DNA of 64,000 nt from Paraescarpia echinospica (GCA_020002185.1 JAHLWY010000214.1:62001-126000), one strand, 5' to 3'; shown: positions 30,060 through 43,234, counted from the stretch's first letter. Numbers and translations: made by a program. The notes: generated by a model from the letters alone, not told the origin.

Positions 30060-31185
30060 AAGAAATTCTCACTATTCATAGTGTCTACCAAGGAGAAACA
30101 ATATAGTTTCAAAACATCTTGTTAAAACATTTTCCACAGTTGTCACATTTAAAAAGCTGTCTGAATGTGCAGCTTTAAACCCTTCCTCGGAAAAGATTGT
30201 CTTCCACGTGTGTCAGAGTTTTCTCAACAATCTGAGAAAGCAAACGAACCTTTACATTTGGTGCACAACTGTCACATTTCAATGGTTCCCAGTCTCATGG
30301 AGTTGGTGTCTGCATAAACGCTAAATATTGTGCCATGAGTCATTCAGTCGCATGTTTTCTCTTCTTTGTATTGACATTGTGTGACGTGCCTCAATGTCCT
30401 ATGTCGTGTTGGTGCACATAACGTAACAGCTGTTGTCAATGCCCGCGATTTTTTGCAGCTTTATTACTTTATTGTTGACAGTTCATCATACGTCGTTTGA
30501 AGCAGGCAAAGCATAACCAATACAGTGTAATAAAAAACAGTGTGGAACACCGGGCACATTTATTTGTTGCAAATACACAATACAGAATAATCGTAATAAA
30601 AATCATACAATATGTTTACATTCGAGTACATATCGTGGTAAACATAACACGTATGGTTGAAAAACAAAAGAATATGTAATATTATTGACATGAGACTCCT
30701 ACTGAGACTAATTATAGTCGCTGTCGTAGGAGCCACTCTGAAAGGCAATTTCATCGATTATTTGATTAATAAAAGGACACAATCCCTAGTACAATTGGTT
30801 CATTACTACAAGATAAATGTTTATCATATTATGTCTATAGATATTATATATTATACTTACTAAAACACAAACGTACAAACAGCTGGTTTTCAAATTATGT
30901 AATTTATAACAAGAGGAACAGAGTCAGCCAAAGATATCCCTATTAAATATATTATAGTTTTGGATTGTACACTGCTCAGCAAGAGTATTCAGAGAGTAAA
31001 GCTTCGTTTGGCCAATTCATAGTGTACCCTGATTGTATCGATTTTATAGTGACCGCGTTTGTAAAAGTTTTGTTTTGAACTAATGGTAAGTTTTACAGAG
31101 ATACTGGAAGTTTATTGTAAGACTATCTATGGAATAGTAGTTTAAATTCGTGAAAATTTAGAAAATGTTCTACTTTTAGTAATAT
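30060..31185. other. Zinc-finger upstream relics and AT-rich DNA
   Basis: Around 30110-30280 the minus strand shows degraded finger sequence (FKCDNCGKCF, LKCDSC) with stops. The rest has no gene but is conserved in copy 2 (56150-57430). Confidence 0.5.
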
Positions 31186-32020
31186 AAGACTTCTGATCAG
31201 TGCATTGGTGTGAGCGTTATATTTAATTACTTGTATTTATGTCACATCTATAGCCGTAGGCCCTTAAACCATAATTTAGATGTGACAATATCAGAGGGTT
31301 GTATGACGTAATCTTTATGTACAGAGGTAACAATCTTTTAAGTATATTTAAGTTACCAGTAGTCCTTGAGCATCTATTTGAGATTTTGTCGATATGACTT
31401 TGCCAGTTTAATTATTCATTAATGCAATTAGGCCTAGGAAATTGAACTTATCTACTCTATCAATATTTGTGTTATATATTTGTAGATTTGATGGGTTTAT
31501 GACATAAATATTTCTGGTAGTTGCTTTGAAAATTATATAATTTGATTAATTTGCATTTGTTGATTAGAGATTCCACATTCTCATTGTTTTGACATTGTAC
31601 AAAAGAATCTAGAGCACTTGAGAGGGTCGTGTTATCAGCATATATTATATAGTTGAATTTTGGACAAGATTGGGCAAAGTTATTAATGTAGACTAAGAAT
31701 AACAAAGGAACGAGAATCGATCCTTGATATTCACCTGTTGAGATATTAAGTATTTCAGATTAGGTTTCTTCAATGTCTACTGATTTTTTGTCTGTTTTTT
31801 CTAAATAGATTTTGATTAGATCTAGGGCTACTTGTTTTATGCAATAAAACTAAACTTATCTATTAATATTGAGTGGTCCAGGGCATCAAATATTTTTGAA
31901 AGGTCCAGTTAAATATATATAGGTGTTTCCTTACTATCCATGCTTGTTAATATTCTATCAATTAATTCGAGAGCGGCAAATTCAGTTGAATGGTCCTTAC
32001 ATCAGTTTGTCTTTTAAAGG
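31186..32020 (-). pseudogene. LINE reverse-transcriptase fragment (second family)
   Basis: The minus-strand frame 31705-31472 begins MLFLVYINNFAQSC and reaches YIIYADNTTL, an RT motif C (YADD) with Asp to Asn. Upstream, SIDKFSFIA-type sequence and a DALDHS-like block (RT motif A region) are read with breaks. The same fragment is present at 57450-58680 and again at 59905-60650. Confidence 0.7.
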
Positions 32021-32276
32021 GACAGTCGCCCTTCGTGGCCTTTTTTTTTTTTTTGCAAAATCGTGTTATACAGTATAAATTATATCTATTTTAGCGTACT
32101 AGCTGCCCAAAGATGTTTTTAACGAAGCAGAAATCAACTTTTGGATTGAACCGTTAAATGTTTACCAGAATCAACGCGCTGTTACTCAAATCCCCGAATT
32201 GCGAGTTCGGAAAATTCTGTGGAAAGTCGTGACCCGACGTGGGCCGAGCTTCAGATGTCAATAGTACGCTGTCATC

Positions 32277-34903
32277 ATGGCTTCCATGGCGCAGAACGAC
32301 GATTCATCGACTGATGTAAGTTGAACAATGACATGTCATAATTATTCCGTTTGTCACTGTTTTTTTATGAAATGAACTTTGTTTGAGACGGTGTTACTGC
32401 TACGACTGTTATTAAGCAAACGCGTGTCCGTCAACGAAAGTCTATTATTAGGACTTTTGTTTTGTCCGTCAATATCGAGTATACCGCCCGATCAACAGTG
32501 ACAAACACGAACTCGAAGCCGAAGGGTCTTACAATTAAACTATCATCTAATACCAGTATGACTAGTTTCGTGTCTATTGTCTATTGGTTAACATTGTATC
32601 ATATTATGAGTGTGTGTACTCGTTTTCTAGAAATCGGTAGCATAACGTCATTTGAATGCATTCGTTACGATTCCTTCTTTGCGGAATAGGCCTACAACGT
32701 CGACTCACACGTCGACTGGCGAATCATAGTGCACAACAACCACCTGTAGCCCACGCTCGTAGCGTGTTTGATTTTGTTTGGGGGATGCGATTTTCAGTGA
32801 CTGGGACATTTCTTGCCGCGTTAGTTGACGAGGTTGTGTTGGAAATTGTGCGGGTCGTAGGGGTGATCTCCGACGTCTTTATTTTACTGGCCTTACTGGC
32901 CATTCAAGGTTTATGGCAGTAAAATCATGTTTTCTAAACTATTGCCATGCACTCTCAATCATTGCATGGTGATTAAGTACACAAAGTACACATAAAAATG
33001 TTATTGTTATATATACACAAATTATTTACCATATCACATTATCTGTTTACCCAGAGTTTGAATGGTTCCGGGGAAACAGCTGCAGTGGAAGAAAGACGTG
33101 GAGTGAGAGGAAGAGGGGCAGTTAGACGACAGGATGCAGCAAGAGGAACGGGTGTGGGGAGACGGCGTGGCAGAAGATCGAGGCAGCTATCACTGTCACT
33201 GAACAGGACTGACTGCGCTCGCATGGTGAAGTTACGCAATCAGAGGCAGGAGCATTTTTAATAACAATTATAAATACAAGTGACAAAATAGTTAGGCTAA
33301 ATATTTTATATTCATGTTATGATCCAAATGCTGTGCAGGTACACGACGTCACAGAATGCGCCATGGTACCAAGTTTGAAACTGTGAGCTATGCTTTTTAT
33401 CAAATAAATTACATAATCAACCAATTTTGATCAAAAACATACACAAACACAGAAATAATAATTTACAATGTTTTTTTCCAAATGCATCTAAAAACAGACA
33501 TTTCCTTTAGACATGACCCGTAGATAATGTAATTCACACATACGCTTGCATGCACACACGTGCATACACATACATACACACACATAATTTGCCTGGTGTT
33601 ATCAAAAACATGCTACATTGCAGAATTTGAGCTTTCCGGGAATTACAATAAAAAGCAGGTACTATATTTTGTTTGAACATGTAACATGCACACCAACATT
33701 GTGTGTATTAAATAACCATAATGTTAATATTTAGTTACATGATATTGCCTTTTGCAATCCTTCTAGGCTGAAATTAACGAACTGGATGAGGGGCAGACAA
33801 AGACGCTGCTACTGAAGATGGTGCTGCGAGAGCCAGGCTTTGAGTTTGATGTCTTGAGAGGCACCGAACAAGGACCAGTAGGAGATGGCTCTCTGAGCTG
33901 GTGCTCATGCAGGCACTGACGAGAAATGGCACCAGATGTAGAGTGGCTGTGCTGCAACATGCGCCCAGACAAATGCATCTGCCTGCGACCGGTGAGATGT
34001 GTATTTTTATCAGATATGAGGGTGGTGTGACAAGGGTGTGAATCTATCTCTCCCACATCTTTTGGGATCACCATGTCATCCAACAAACCATGTCTAATTC
34101 CCACAAATTTGTATTACTGACCTCATTCTTCCTGCCATACACCCCTGTACGATTTGTAACACCGTTTTCTGAAATTACGTATTTGTTACTACCTATATAG
34201 TTTATATTTTTGGCAAACAAAGTCATATCATATATGTGTGTTTGACATGAATCAAGGACGTTTTGGTAAAGGACACTTTGGCCATGGACAGTTGGACAAC
34301 ATACATTTTTGTTAAAAGGACATTTCGGTAACAGAACATATTGGTAATCAGACATTTCGGTAATAGGACATTACAGTAAAACTATTGAAAATAATCAGAA
34401 TTATTTGGTCAATTTTAAAGGTCTCTTGTAGAGATAATTATATAATTTTTTTTGTAATATACATTAGGGCGGTCCTTATTTCTGAAGTGTTGATATGACA
34501 TCTTCTTACCTTCTGATTTTGTTCCAATATATGAAATAAAATGTCTCACAAAATATGAGCACATTTGAACAATATTTACATGTAGCTCAATGGTGTTGAA
34601 ATTTTGGATATTTCCTAAGCGGCAGCCAACATATAATTAGAACAGATTGCATTTGTAATAATATGAAACTGAGATTCAGAACATAATTGTACATGCTCTT
34701 ATCCTAAACAATGGATAGACCATGTATCAGTTCATGTTCATGACATGCTCAATAGACAATACACCTCCCCTCCCCCCCGACAGACTGCACTGCAGACATG
34801 CTGACATCAGACTTGCATACATGGCAGGTGCTGACAATAGGTTGTTTGCAAAGGAGAAGCGGGATCACATGCTTGCTAGACTTTGTTGTATGGAAGATAC
34901 CCT

Positions 34904-34997
<94 letters not shown>

Positions 34998-37900
34998 ACA
35001 CACAGTAGAACTGGTTTCGTCTGGCAGCAGCTAATCAGCTGACGATAATGACGGCGATCACGATGTAGCTGAGCAGGAGGTTGAAGGGGCCGTTGGTGGC
35101 TCTGTGACGTCCGAGAAGAGAAAGAGAGTCATTACACCACAGTTGGCAGCTGCACTGGACAGGACAAAGACTGCACTGAACAGGACAAAGACCGCAAAGC
35201 AACATTTGTCATTGCTGAAACAGCCATGAGTATGGGTCAAAATATTGACTGCCTTGCCCTTAACAGATCATCGATTCGCCGAATGAGAATAAAAAATCGT
35301 GTTCAGCGAGCAGCAGGTCTCAATGCAGAGTTTCGAGGTCAGGTGCCCCTGGTTATGCATTGGGACGGCAAACTTCTACCCGATTTGACGGGAAAAGAAA
35401 AAGTTGATCGGGTCCCGGTACTCGTCTCTGGTAAGGGAGTTATCAGTTGCTCAATGTCACCAAACTTACATCTGGAACAGGCGAAGCCCAGGCTGCAGTC
35501 TTAAAGGGACTTGGTTAACAGTGTTCGAGCTATGAGCTATGCGCTTCGACACAACCAGCTCAAATACTGGTCGGCTGGCTGGTGCTTGTGTCCTCTTGGA
35601 GCAAAAGCTTGGTAAGGAGCTTCTCTCACTGGCCTGCATACATCACATCATGGAACTCATCATTGGCGCAGTACTTCAAGTGTGTATGGGATCCACATCT
35701 TCTCCAGAGGTGCCACTGTTCAAGCGGTTTCAAGAATACTGGGAGTTCATCGACCGAGGCAAATATGAAACAGGAATTGAATGTGAAGATGTGTTAAACT
35801 TGGTCGAAGACATCAAGGAAAGCACCATCGAGTTTGTTAACAATCATCTGGAAGAGAGTCTACCAAGTGATGACTACAGGGAGTTCCTAGAATTAGTGTT
35901 GATCTTCCTGGGAGCAGTTCCTCGCTGAGGAGTTCGATTTATATTACCTGGAGCCATGCATCATGCCCGCTGGATGCCCATGGTTATCTACGCTCTCAAG
36001 ATCTGGATGTTTCGAGCCCAGTTCAATCTTACCCAAGAGAGGAAAAGGGGCTGCATGATGTATGCATATTTGCTGTACATGAGTATCTGAAGGCGTAGAA
36101 TACTGCTCCACAAGCAGCAAGTGCTGTACGTGTATATCTGAAGGCGTGAAATACTGCTCCACAAGAGGCAAGTGCTGTACGGGTGTATCTCAATGCGTGG
36201 AATGCTGTTCCACAAGCAGCAAGTGCTGTACATGAGTATCTGAAGGCGTGGAATACTGCTCCACAAGCAGCAAGTGCTGTACGTGTGTATCTGAAGGCGT
36301 GGAATACTGCTCCACAAGCAGCAAGTGCTGTACATGAGTCTCTGAAGGCGTGGAATACTGTTCCACAAGCAGCAAGTGCTGTACGTGTGTATATGAAGGC
36401 GTGGAATACTGCTCCACAAGCAGCAAGTGCTGTACGTGTGTATATGAAGGCGTGGAATACTGCTCCACAAGCAGCAAGTGCTGTACGTGTGTATATGAAG
36501 GCGTGGAATACTGCTCCACAAGCAGCAAGTGCTGTACATGAGTATCTGAAGGCGTGGAAAACTGCTCCACAAGCAGCAAGTGCACCATACAATGACTTTC
36601 TGCTGCTGAAGTCCCTGCTTGACTATTCAACAATCCACGCAGCTATCTCGAGAGCTACATCGGATAAGCTCGCCAAGCACTTGTGGTATCTATCAGAATC
36701 ACTTATTGGGTTGGCTTTTTTTGACAGACAGGTCAGTTCATCAACAAAGTGGCTGATTGTTAGCGCTGTGAGAGAGCAGGATCCTACTACATCTCATACA
36801 AAGAAGGTTACTGTCACCCTCAAATTTCCGAGTGAAGAAGCTGGAAGATTTTATCACGCTGACGTCTGCTGCATTGTTTTAACTGATGGCGCTTCCAGAT
36901 GGATTTCTCCAAGTCGATCCAGATATGTGGGAGGAACGAGAGGACATCAAGCAGGCTAGAGAGACAGTTTGTACAATGAAAGTCGTGAATGACCATGCTG
37001 AACGCGGCGTTGCTCTGATTCAAGAATTCAGCGGCCTCCTGACCAAAAGCGAGCCCCAGCTTCAGTTCTTGCTGCAAGTTGTTGAGGAGCACCGCAATGC
37101 CTACACAGACAGCAGGAAACAGACCTTAACAGGACAAAGTGGAGAGTGAGAAACAAGTGTCGTGCACATAGAATATGTTGCTTGAACTTGGCCCACATTG
37201 AGGCGGTAACAGGATGAATCTGAACACAAACTGTGGTTTTATTATGTGAACCATGTATGCCACTAAGACATTACTTATTCATGACAATATTTCATGACAG
37301 TATCATTAATGCAATTCAGTTTATTGGTTGAATTTTCTAATATGTCATTACTTGGAAATTAGCAAACTGCTCATAACTGAATACATTGTTTCAAACTCCG
37401 AATATTGGGAACTTTGAGGCATTTGAGCTACCCCTAGATATAAATATTTTGTCTTCTCTCTTTGTCTATTGAGTCATTTTTATCATAAGGAACAATTCTG
37501 GGGGGTAAGAGCACGAGAAATATAATTTAATGTTTTTTTGTTATTTCTAAGAACCACCTTAATATACATACATAGTACATTTTGTTAATTTATTATTATG
37601 CATATGGCATGTTTTGTTAGATTTCTTGAACTTAAAAATGGGCCAAGAGGCCCTGAAGTCCTTTGGACTATGTTGTGAGTTTGTAATTATTAATGCAATG
37701 TTTTTTTGTGAATCATAGTTACAGATCATTAAGGGTTATGATGGAACTAAAATATTGACATGTTTAGTGGATACTACATACACGCCAGTGAAGAAACACC
37801 TGGAAATAAAATATTCAAATAGACCGTTTCGTAAAGATTGCATATATTAGTTAATGTGTTATTACAACTACTGTACAATTTGAACCCAGTTACTATTTCT

Positions 37901-39536
37901 TCTGAGATACGGCAGCTAACGGCAGACGCAGGCAATTGTCCATTGGACGTTCGGCCCAAAGCACTAATTACACATGATAAAGTAAATCTGTAAAGTAATA
38001 AAATCTATCAATGAGTTAACACCTGTTCAGTCTGCCATGGCAGTGGTGCCAATCAGTTAAACCATTTAGAAATTAGATTGGTCACTTTTCCAGACACTGG
38101 ACTTGGCTCCCTATCAGCAATCAGAGATAGTGTTAGTTAGTGCTTATTTGGTGAACTTTCAAGGCAGGGGAAGGGAACATGGCTTCACAGGCAACAGCAG
38201 TCAGTCAGTCATGGGGGTATGAGTTATTTAAATCCATGGGTTAGAGGGGACAGGTTAGAGTGTTCAATTGTTACAGCCAATCAGTGGCTCGCTGCACACA
38301 TTTATATCCAGACACACATTAGGTCATACTTGTGAACATGGAGTTGTCGACAACAACAAGGGGAAAGCTAAGCTTTTGTGGAATGGCTATGCTTATAACA
38401 AGGAAACAGAAAAATGGTGTGATACAGTGGCGCTGCACATGTATATCGTGCGAGCAAGTCGTGCCATGGTAGTGTGTACACAGACTCGCTACCAGCAAAT
38501 CCAGTGTTGAGAATTGACCACAGCCACTGCCCTGAACCTGCAGCATCATAATTGTTATACTGAATATTTGTGTTACTTTGGATGAAATAAATTGTTACTT
38601 AATACAACCGTAGTTCACATTCATTCAAATGAAAACATTATTATTAGCCACTATTGGCGCCTGGTATTCTAAATAGTTTAGTAAAAAGAGGTACACACTG
38701 TAAAGATTATTTATGTTGTTGTTCTTACCGAAATGTCCTATTACAAAATGTGTGGTTACCAAAATATCCAATTTCCGAAAGGACATCTTTAAAAATTACC
38801 AAATAATTATCTTTATTTTCAATAATTTACTGAATTGTCCTATTATGGATATGTCTGATTACCAAAATGTCCTGTTACCAAAATGTATGTGCCAAAAGTA
38901 TAATTTACTAAAACGTCTGGCACCTGTTTGACCTACATCCTAATTACATATTAGTAGGTCTAACCATTACAACAAACAGATGGATAACAAATTCTTTGGA
39001 ACCTTGTTAATACCAATGATAATACATAGAAAAATCAGCATTGCGACATAATTTCACAGGAGTGGAAAATGCTAATATACTGGGTTTTCCACGCAAATCC
39101 AAAAATATGTATTCCGCGTCTGAAATTCCAAATCAGACCACAAACCCAGTGTACTCAAAAAACTTAATCACACATACATAATCATGTTTCATTCCGATGC
39201 ACACATACATAATCATGTTTCATTTCAATGCAACTGCTTCAGTTTGAATATACTGGTGCATACATTTCTTTTTAGGAAATGGACTTACTCGTACTCGATC
39301 CCACAGTTTTAACAATGGTGGGACGCTACAAAGCAGATGTGTTTGGCGTGCCAGCACGAGGAGACAATGATGCCATGCGACATTATGCCTACCACCAGTT
39401 TTTTTTCTGGCGACATTGCAAACTGGGAACAGGGAACCGACATGTTATTCTGAGCTGTTGTGTGTGGAAAATTAGGCAGACATTTCCGAGTGCAAGTGCA
39501 CAGTACTATGGGTTCAAAGTTCATACATTAGGTTGA
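32277..39536 (+). CDS. P2X7-type cytoplasmic-domain protein, four exons, one stop
   Basis: Exons 32277-32315 (MASMAQNDDSSTD, donor GTAAGT), 33055-33225 (Arg/Gly-rich), 33767-33991 and 39276-39536 all join in phase 0 with AG/GT boundaries. Exon 3 encodes INELDEGQTKTLLLKMVLRE, WCSCRH and EMAPDVEWLCCNM. Exon 4 encodes AMRHYAYHQFFFWRHCKLG and WKIRQTFPSASAQYYGF. This Cys-rich module matches the intracellular domain of P2X7 receptors, which occurs as stand-alone proteins in many invertebrates. There are no transmembrane parts. An in-frame TGA (33917-33919) replaces an expected Cys, so the gene may be inactive here. AATAAA lies at 39555. A candidate transposon fills the last intron. Confidence 0.7.
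34903..34994. repeat. (GA)n microsatellite
   Basis: Nearly pure AG dinucleotide array, about 90 bp, producing an artificial Arg-Glu frame. Confidence 0.95.
35050..37150 (+). pseudogene. Transposase-like protein with FDTTSSNTG motif
   Basis: Readable blocks in order are KRKRVITPQLAAALDRTKT, VMHWDGKLLPDLTGKEKVDR, RFDTTSSNTGRLAGACVLLE, SLACIHHIMELIIGAV, HHARWMPMVIYALKIWMF and KHLWYLSESLIGLAFFDRQV. I recall this block order from a repetitive protein family in cnidarians and other invertebrates, probably a DDE transposase, but cannot name the superfamily. Several frameshifts and stops separate the blocks. A 51-bp unit inside it has expanded in tandem. It is the only coding candidate in the 34257-38917 element. 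Confidence 0.5.
36064..36585 (+). repeat. 51-bp in-frame minisatellite (about ten units)
   Basis: Units of 51 bp encode a 17-residue repeat (EYLKAWNTAPQAASAVH-like). One such unit belongs to the normal protein, just before APYNDFLLLKSLLDYS. The unit count is about ten; later units are nearly identical, pointing to recent expansion. Confidence 0.9.
38327..38507 (+). pseudogene. Possible FLYWCH-type zinc-finger relic
   Basis: CEHGVVDNNKGKAKLLWNGY then AYNKETEKW resembles the first half of a FLYWCH finger (Gly-Lys, NGY.Y, Trp-Cys). The second half is degraded. It lies inside the right part of the candidate transposon. Confidence 0.3.
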
Positions 39537-39649
39537 AATCATTACTTGTCAAGAATAAAGCGTGTAAACTTTATATAACCACACATCATCAGGTAACCAT
39601 GGTAATTTTTAAATTAATTGATAATAGTTTGTTATTAAAAAAATAAATG

Positions 39650-39856
39650 TTACTTAACATGTAGATTACTCATTGACAACTTCCATCTTAGGCATATTTC
39701 TTTTTTCCAAATCAGGTTTGATGCCTTGCCACTAGATCTGCTGTTGGTGGCGCAGGCACTGCTGCTAGTGTTGGTGCAAGGTTTAAGTCTAGGCATCATG
39801 CGTTTTGGTAGTGGATCGTCAGTGCATGCTCGGATGATCTTCTCCTGAAGGGACAC
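39650..39856 (-). CDS. Possible terminal exon of a minus-strand gene
   Basis: Below an acceptor-like TGTCCCTTCAG the frame reads EKIIRACTDDPLPKRMMPRL, then a Ser/Thr-rich segment and a stop at 39650. No upstream exon in matching phase was found, so the gene is incomplete or spurious. Confidence 0.25.
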   Translation of the reverse strand: MSLQEKIIRACTDDPLPKRMMPRLKPCTNTSSSACATNSRSSGKASNLIWKKEICLRWKLSMSNLHVK

Positions 39857-39865
39857 TATGTACAC

Positions 39866-40838
39866 ATACTGTTTCGGTTCTCGCTCAGGTTAATAGTCCA
39901 CGTTTTTTTAGACTTTGAGGTAGCTTCAAACGCATTGTTACACAGTATGGCATTTTTTTATTCAACATGTAAATATTTAAAGTAACTTTTGTTCATGTGC
40001 AATACGTCAGCATATAGAAATGTTATGTAAATAGCTGAATTATTGCAAACAAAAAGTTACTTTAAATATTACATATATATATGCATAATGTACATACGCT
40101 ATTATTATTATGCTTTGTATTGTTTATGTATTTAAAAAAAAAAACTGTCTTCTCATACATTACTTGCTCAATCACAGGCATTGATTGTTAAAGTTGTCAC
40201 CAACATAAATAAATCCAACCAACAATTAGCCCTATAATGGAATGGCAATATTCGTTATTATAATGCATAACACAAATATTTACATGTTCATGTTGTTACA
40301 TGTATACTTAATGTATGCCTGCGTACTTACCCAGTGTGTCCCTTTCGATTTCTTTTCAATGGTAAATCTTTGTGACTCTGATAATCAATCTGATAATCAA
40401 CCAGAAAGATCGTGCACGGTATACCGGGAAGCTGCAATAAGTAATGTCATCTGATAAATGTCTGATTCATGTTGCTTCCCTGTGTGATTTAATCTATATT
40501 GTTCGATGATGGCCAACCAAGACTTTTAAAACTATAACTTACGTTATCCACTACAACCACAATTTTGTTTTCAAACAACAACAATAAACAGGCAGAATGT
40601 GTTTTTGTGTCTCTTCTTTCTTCATGGGCCTAACATACAGGCCAAATGTTATCAACAGGAACTGTCCACAAAGAAGCTGGTTATGGAGTAAATATAGCGT
40701 AAGTTACAGGACACCACAATTTGGCCCAGTATTGTGCGACTTCACTCATGCTATATTTAATTTCTTCTAAGTTCCCAATTTCTTCCATGTTACATTGACT
40801 AAGGGTAATGTTTACCTTTCAGTGACACTGATGTCAAG
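39866..40838. other. Intergenic AT-rich DNA
   Basis: No ORF with recognisable content, no repeat unit and no RNA gene seen. Confidence 0.5.
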
Positions 40839-41624
40839 CTAGTATGAAGCATCCTCCGTGCATTGTGATGGTAGCCATGAATCATCATCGTCGCCCTCCT
40901 CACTGAATTCATCACATGACAGAGGGCTACAAACAAATACTTATTGAATAATGATATGTTTAGTTGACAAAACAGTGCTACATCTGTTTAAACTCCACAA
41001 ATTAATATGTAATGGTATGTTATAAAATTAACTTCTTTTTTATTTCTTTTTTGTTTTAATGTCTACCACATAACTCAAGTAAAACTGAAACAAGGCATGC
41101 GTAATACAATGACTTACGTTACATGTTGAAATTAGAGTAGCATATCATATCGTAACATTCCAGTGAAGCAATACTAACATTTAAAAATATGCAACTGTAA
41201 AAAATTACCCAATATGCATGATGTCTGGTTTCTGTGATGGGCCTGCCACTGGAGAAAGTAAGGATGAAGGCCCTGCCACAGGGTGGGATGATGGTGAATC
41301 GGCTGCAAAAACAGAGGTAATAAAATGTTGTTCTGTACAAAATTAAGCAAATTATTATCTTGTTGAAGCGTGTCATTTAAAATGTTATGCTATTTCACCA
41401 ATGTGAACGACTACTAAAAACAGTCAGGAAACATAAAAATGTTGATGTCATTGCCAATTTTGTAGGTGAATATTCAAAAATAACACTCTTATAACGGATG
41501 ATGACATTTCAACCAGGTTTACTAACAATTGCAACTGCAACTAGCTGCCATTTTAATAAAAAAAAACGTTGTCTTTACCCATAGGCACCGACTCAGTATC
41601 AGATGGAATTGAACAAATTGACAT
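40839..41624 (-). CDS. Small three-exon acidic protein gene (unknown)
   Basis: Exon 1 is 41624-41579 (MSICSIPSDTESVPM plus one base, donor GTAAAG). Exon 2 is 41302-41209 (acceptor TTTTTGCAG; DSPSSHPVAGPSSLLSPVAG then PSQKPDIMHI). Exon 3 is 40926-40839 (acceptor TTTGTTTGTAG; PLSCDEFSEEGDDDDSWLPS ending at TAG). Phases 1 and 2 match exactly, giving 75 residues. It is Ser/Pro-rich then acidic, without a known domain. An alternative first exon with ATGGCGGAAG and GTAAGT lies at 42119-42097. Function unknown; the clean splice phases are the main support. Confidence 0.5.
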
Positions 41625-42229
41625 AAAATTCCCAATATGACGTTGGCAGGACACGGTATTACGCGATGCACAAGTTAGGACACGGCGATAATTATACCCG
41701 TACCGGACAATAATTTTGTCGACTAGATGGGCGATGTTTGAGCTACGTAATCTACTTCATATTCCATTCCCTTCCTATATTCTACCGGGTTACCATTCTA
41801 CCTAGCTTACGATTACGCCTTGGGCTTGGCCCTAGCCCCGGGCTAGTATGGACAGTGACAGTGTCAATGACGATAACGTCCCGAGGCCGAGCCTGTGCCT
41901 GTGAGTGTAAACGACATGATGCCCGTACGGATGATTTTCTGTATAGATGCAACCAATCTATCGGCATCAAATATACTTAAAATAAAAAATATAATTTTGT
42001 ACGACACCATGTTCACTTGGAACTCACTGACAATAAGACACGACGACGATGTAATGCCTGGTCACTGGTGATGCGAACTCAAGTTTAAAAACTTACGTGT
42101 CATGCAGAACTTCCGCCATTTTATGATCAGATTTCGGATTTAGGCGATCCCATCGTACCTTCTGCTCTTCCAAAATTACCGGCGTAGTAGACCGGAATTT
42201 GTCACGTTCTTTTTGTATAGTTTCAAACT

Positions 42230-43080
42230 GTATACTGTTTAAAATTGAGAAATTTTTCAGTAACACAAAAAGTGGCAGCAGTAATATATAACATATAATT
42301 ATATCGGCGATGGTGATGAAAACACACTCGATATTTCACAGTTTTAACAAAATAGCTGTAAATACGTGTAATCATCACCACAATAAAGAAATAACGTTCC
42401 TGAGAAGCCTGTTGTGAGTGACATCTTCCCAAGCAACTAGGCTATTAAAACATGCTATAATGAATGTTGCAAATATCCTAATTTCTTCAAGTGTGTATTT
42501 GCTGTTAAAAATAAGAGCTTCACTCAAAACAGCCTCTGTATTGATTGTAAGAAACTGTCTGAACTGAAAATCGAATAATAATAAAAAAACCTGCCTATAC
42601 TATACTATACTAGCCCTATAGTATAGTATTGTATAGTCAGGACATGTTTCACAATTTCAGAATTTTACCCAGCCTCGGGCTAAGCAGTTTTTCAGATTTT
42701 TTTCTTCAAAACATCATATTCATTATAATTATGCTTCATTGTGTTCGAGTATGATGGCACAAGTAAAATACAATTATTGCTTACCTACCAAACGGGGTCA
42801 GCACACTGTTAGTTTTCTCATTGGCGACCATGTTAACGTTTTGTGTGATTATAAGAAAACATGACCTAGAAAATGTATTAAACTTCTCACCTGCCGTTAT
42901 CATCATCTCATTGACATGCTGGTCTACTTTAGTCAAAATCTCATATTTATAGCTCTTGTAAAATGCCTGTATATATGACACCCGCCAATATTTACAAATG
43001 GATGAAGGCAGTAATCCGGCTAAAGTGTCAACTAGCCAAATTGCTGCCAAATACCCTACCGCTTAGTAAAATCAGCTAAA
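42230..43080 (-). repeat. Interspersed repeat family, segment split by the gypsy element
   Basis: 42230-42560 matches 61435-61760 and 42800-43060 matches 25490-25720 in reverse. The sequence is cut at 43093 by the LTR element, and related repeat continues at 47237. Confidence 0.7.
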
Positions 43081-43093
43081 AAGACACCATTTT

Positions 43094-43234
43094 TGTCGTG
43101 GTTTCATTTCTGTTATAAAATTATTGCAGACATCCTGTCGTGTGACACTGCAGCGAGAGCAGGATGACGTGGCTATACTTATTAGTGATATTTTGTGTTT
43201 CATTTGTTAGTAATAAATAACCAATTACGCGACA
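43094..43234 (+). repeat. 5' LTR
   Basis: TG...CA ended, 141 bp, with AATAAA inside near its 3' part. It differs from the 3' LTR at a handful of positions. Confidence 0.95.

Larger units (their letters stand above)
28205..32020. repeat. Segmental duplication, copy 1
   Basis: This aligns in the same order and orientation with 54117-58222, including flanks such as AATCAACAGCAAATCATATA, the zinc-finger gene, a relic finger exon, an AT-rich stretch (GGAGCCACTCTGAAAGGCAA) and a LINE fragment. The offset is about 26 kb, with indels throughout. Confidence 0.85.
34257..38917. mobile_element. Candidate DNA transposon with GACATTTCGG inverted repeats
   Basis: The left end (34257-34380) is built of units such as GGACATTTCGGTAA and GTAATCAGACATTTCGG. 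The right end (38715-38917) carries the same units inverted (TTACCGAAATGTCCTATTA, TGATTACCAAAATGTCC). The outermost matching part is GACGTTTTGGTAAA on the left and TTTACTAAAACGTC on the right. Between them is a transposase-like ORF. The superfamily and target duplication are not clear to me. It lies in the last intron of the P2X7-domain gene. Confidence 0.5.

Noticed and set aside
35988..36633. Minus-strand repetitive frames opposite the 51-bp minisatellite
   Set aside because: They arise because the 51-bp unit is open in several frames; only the plus-strand frame joins flanking family motifs.
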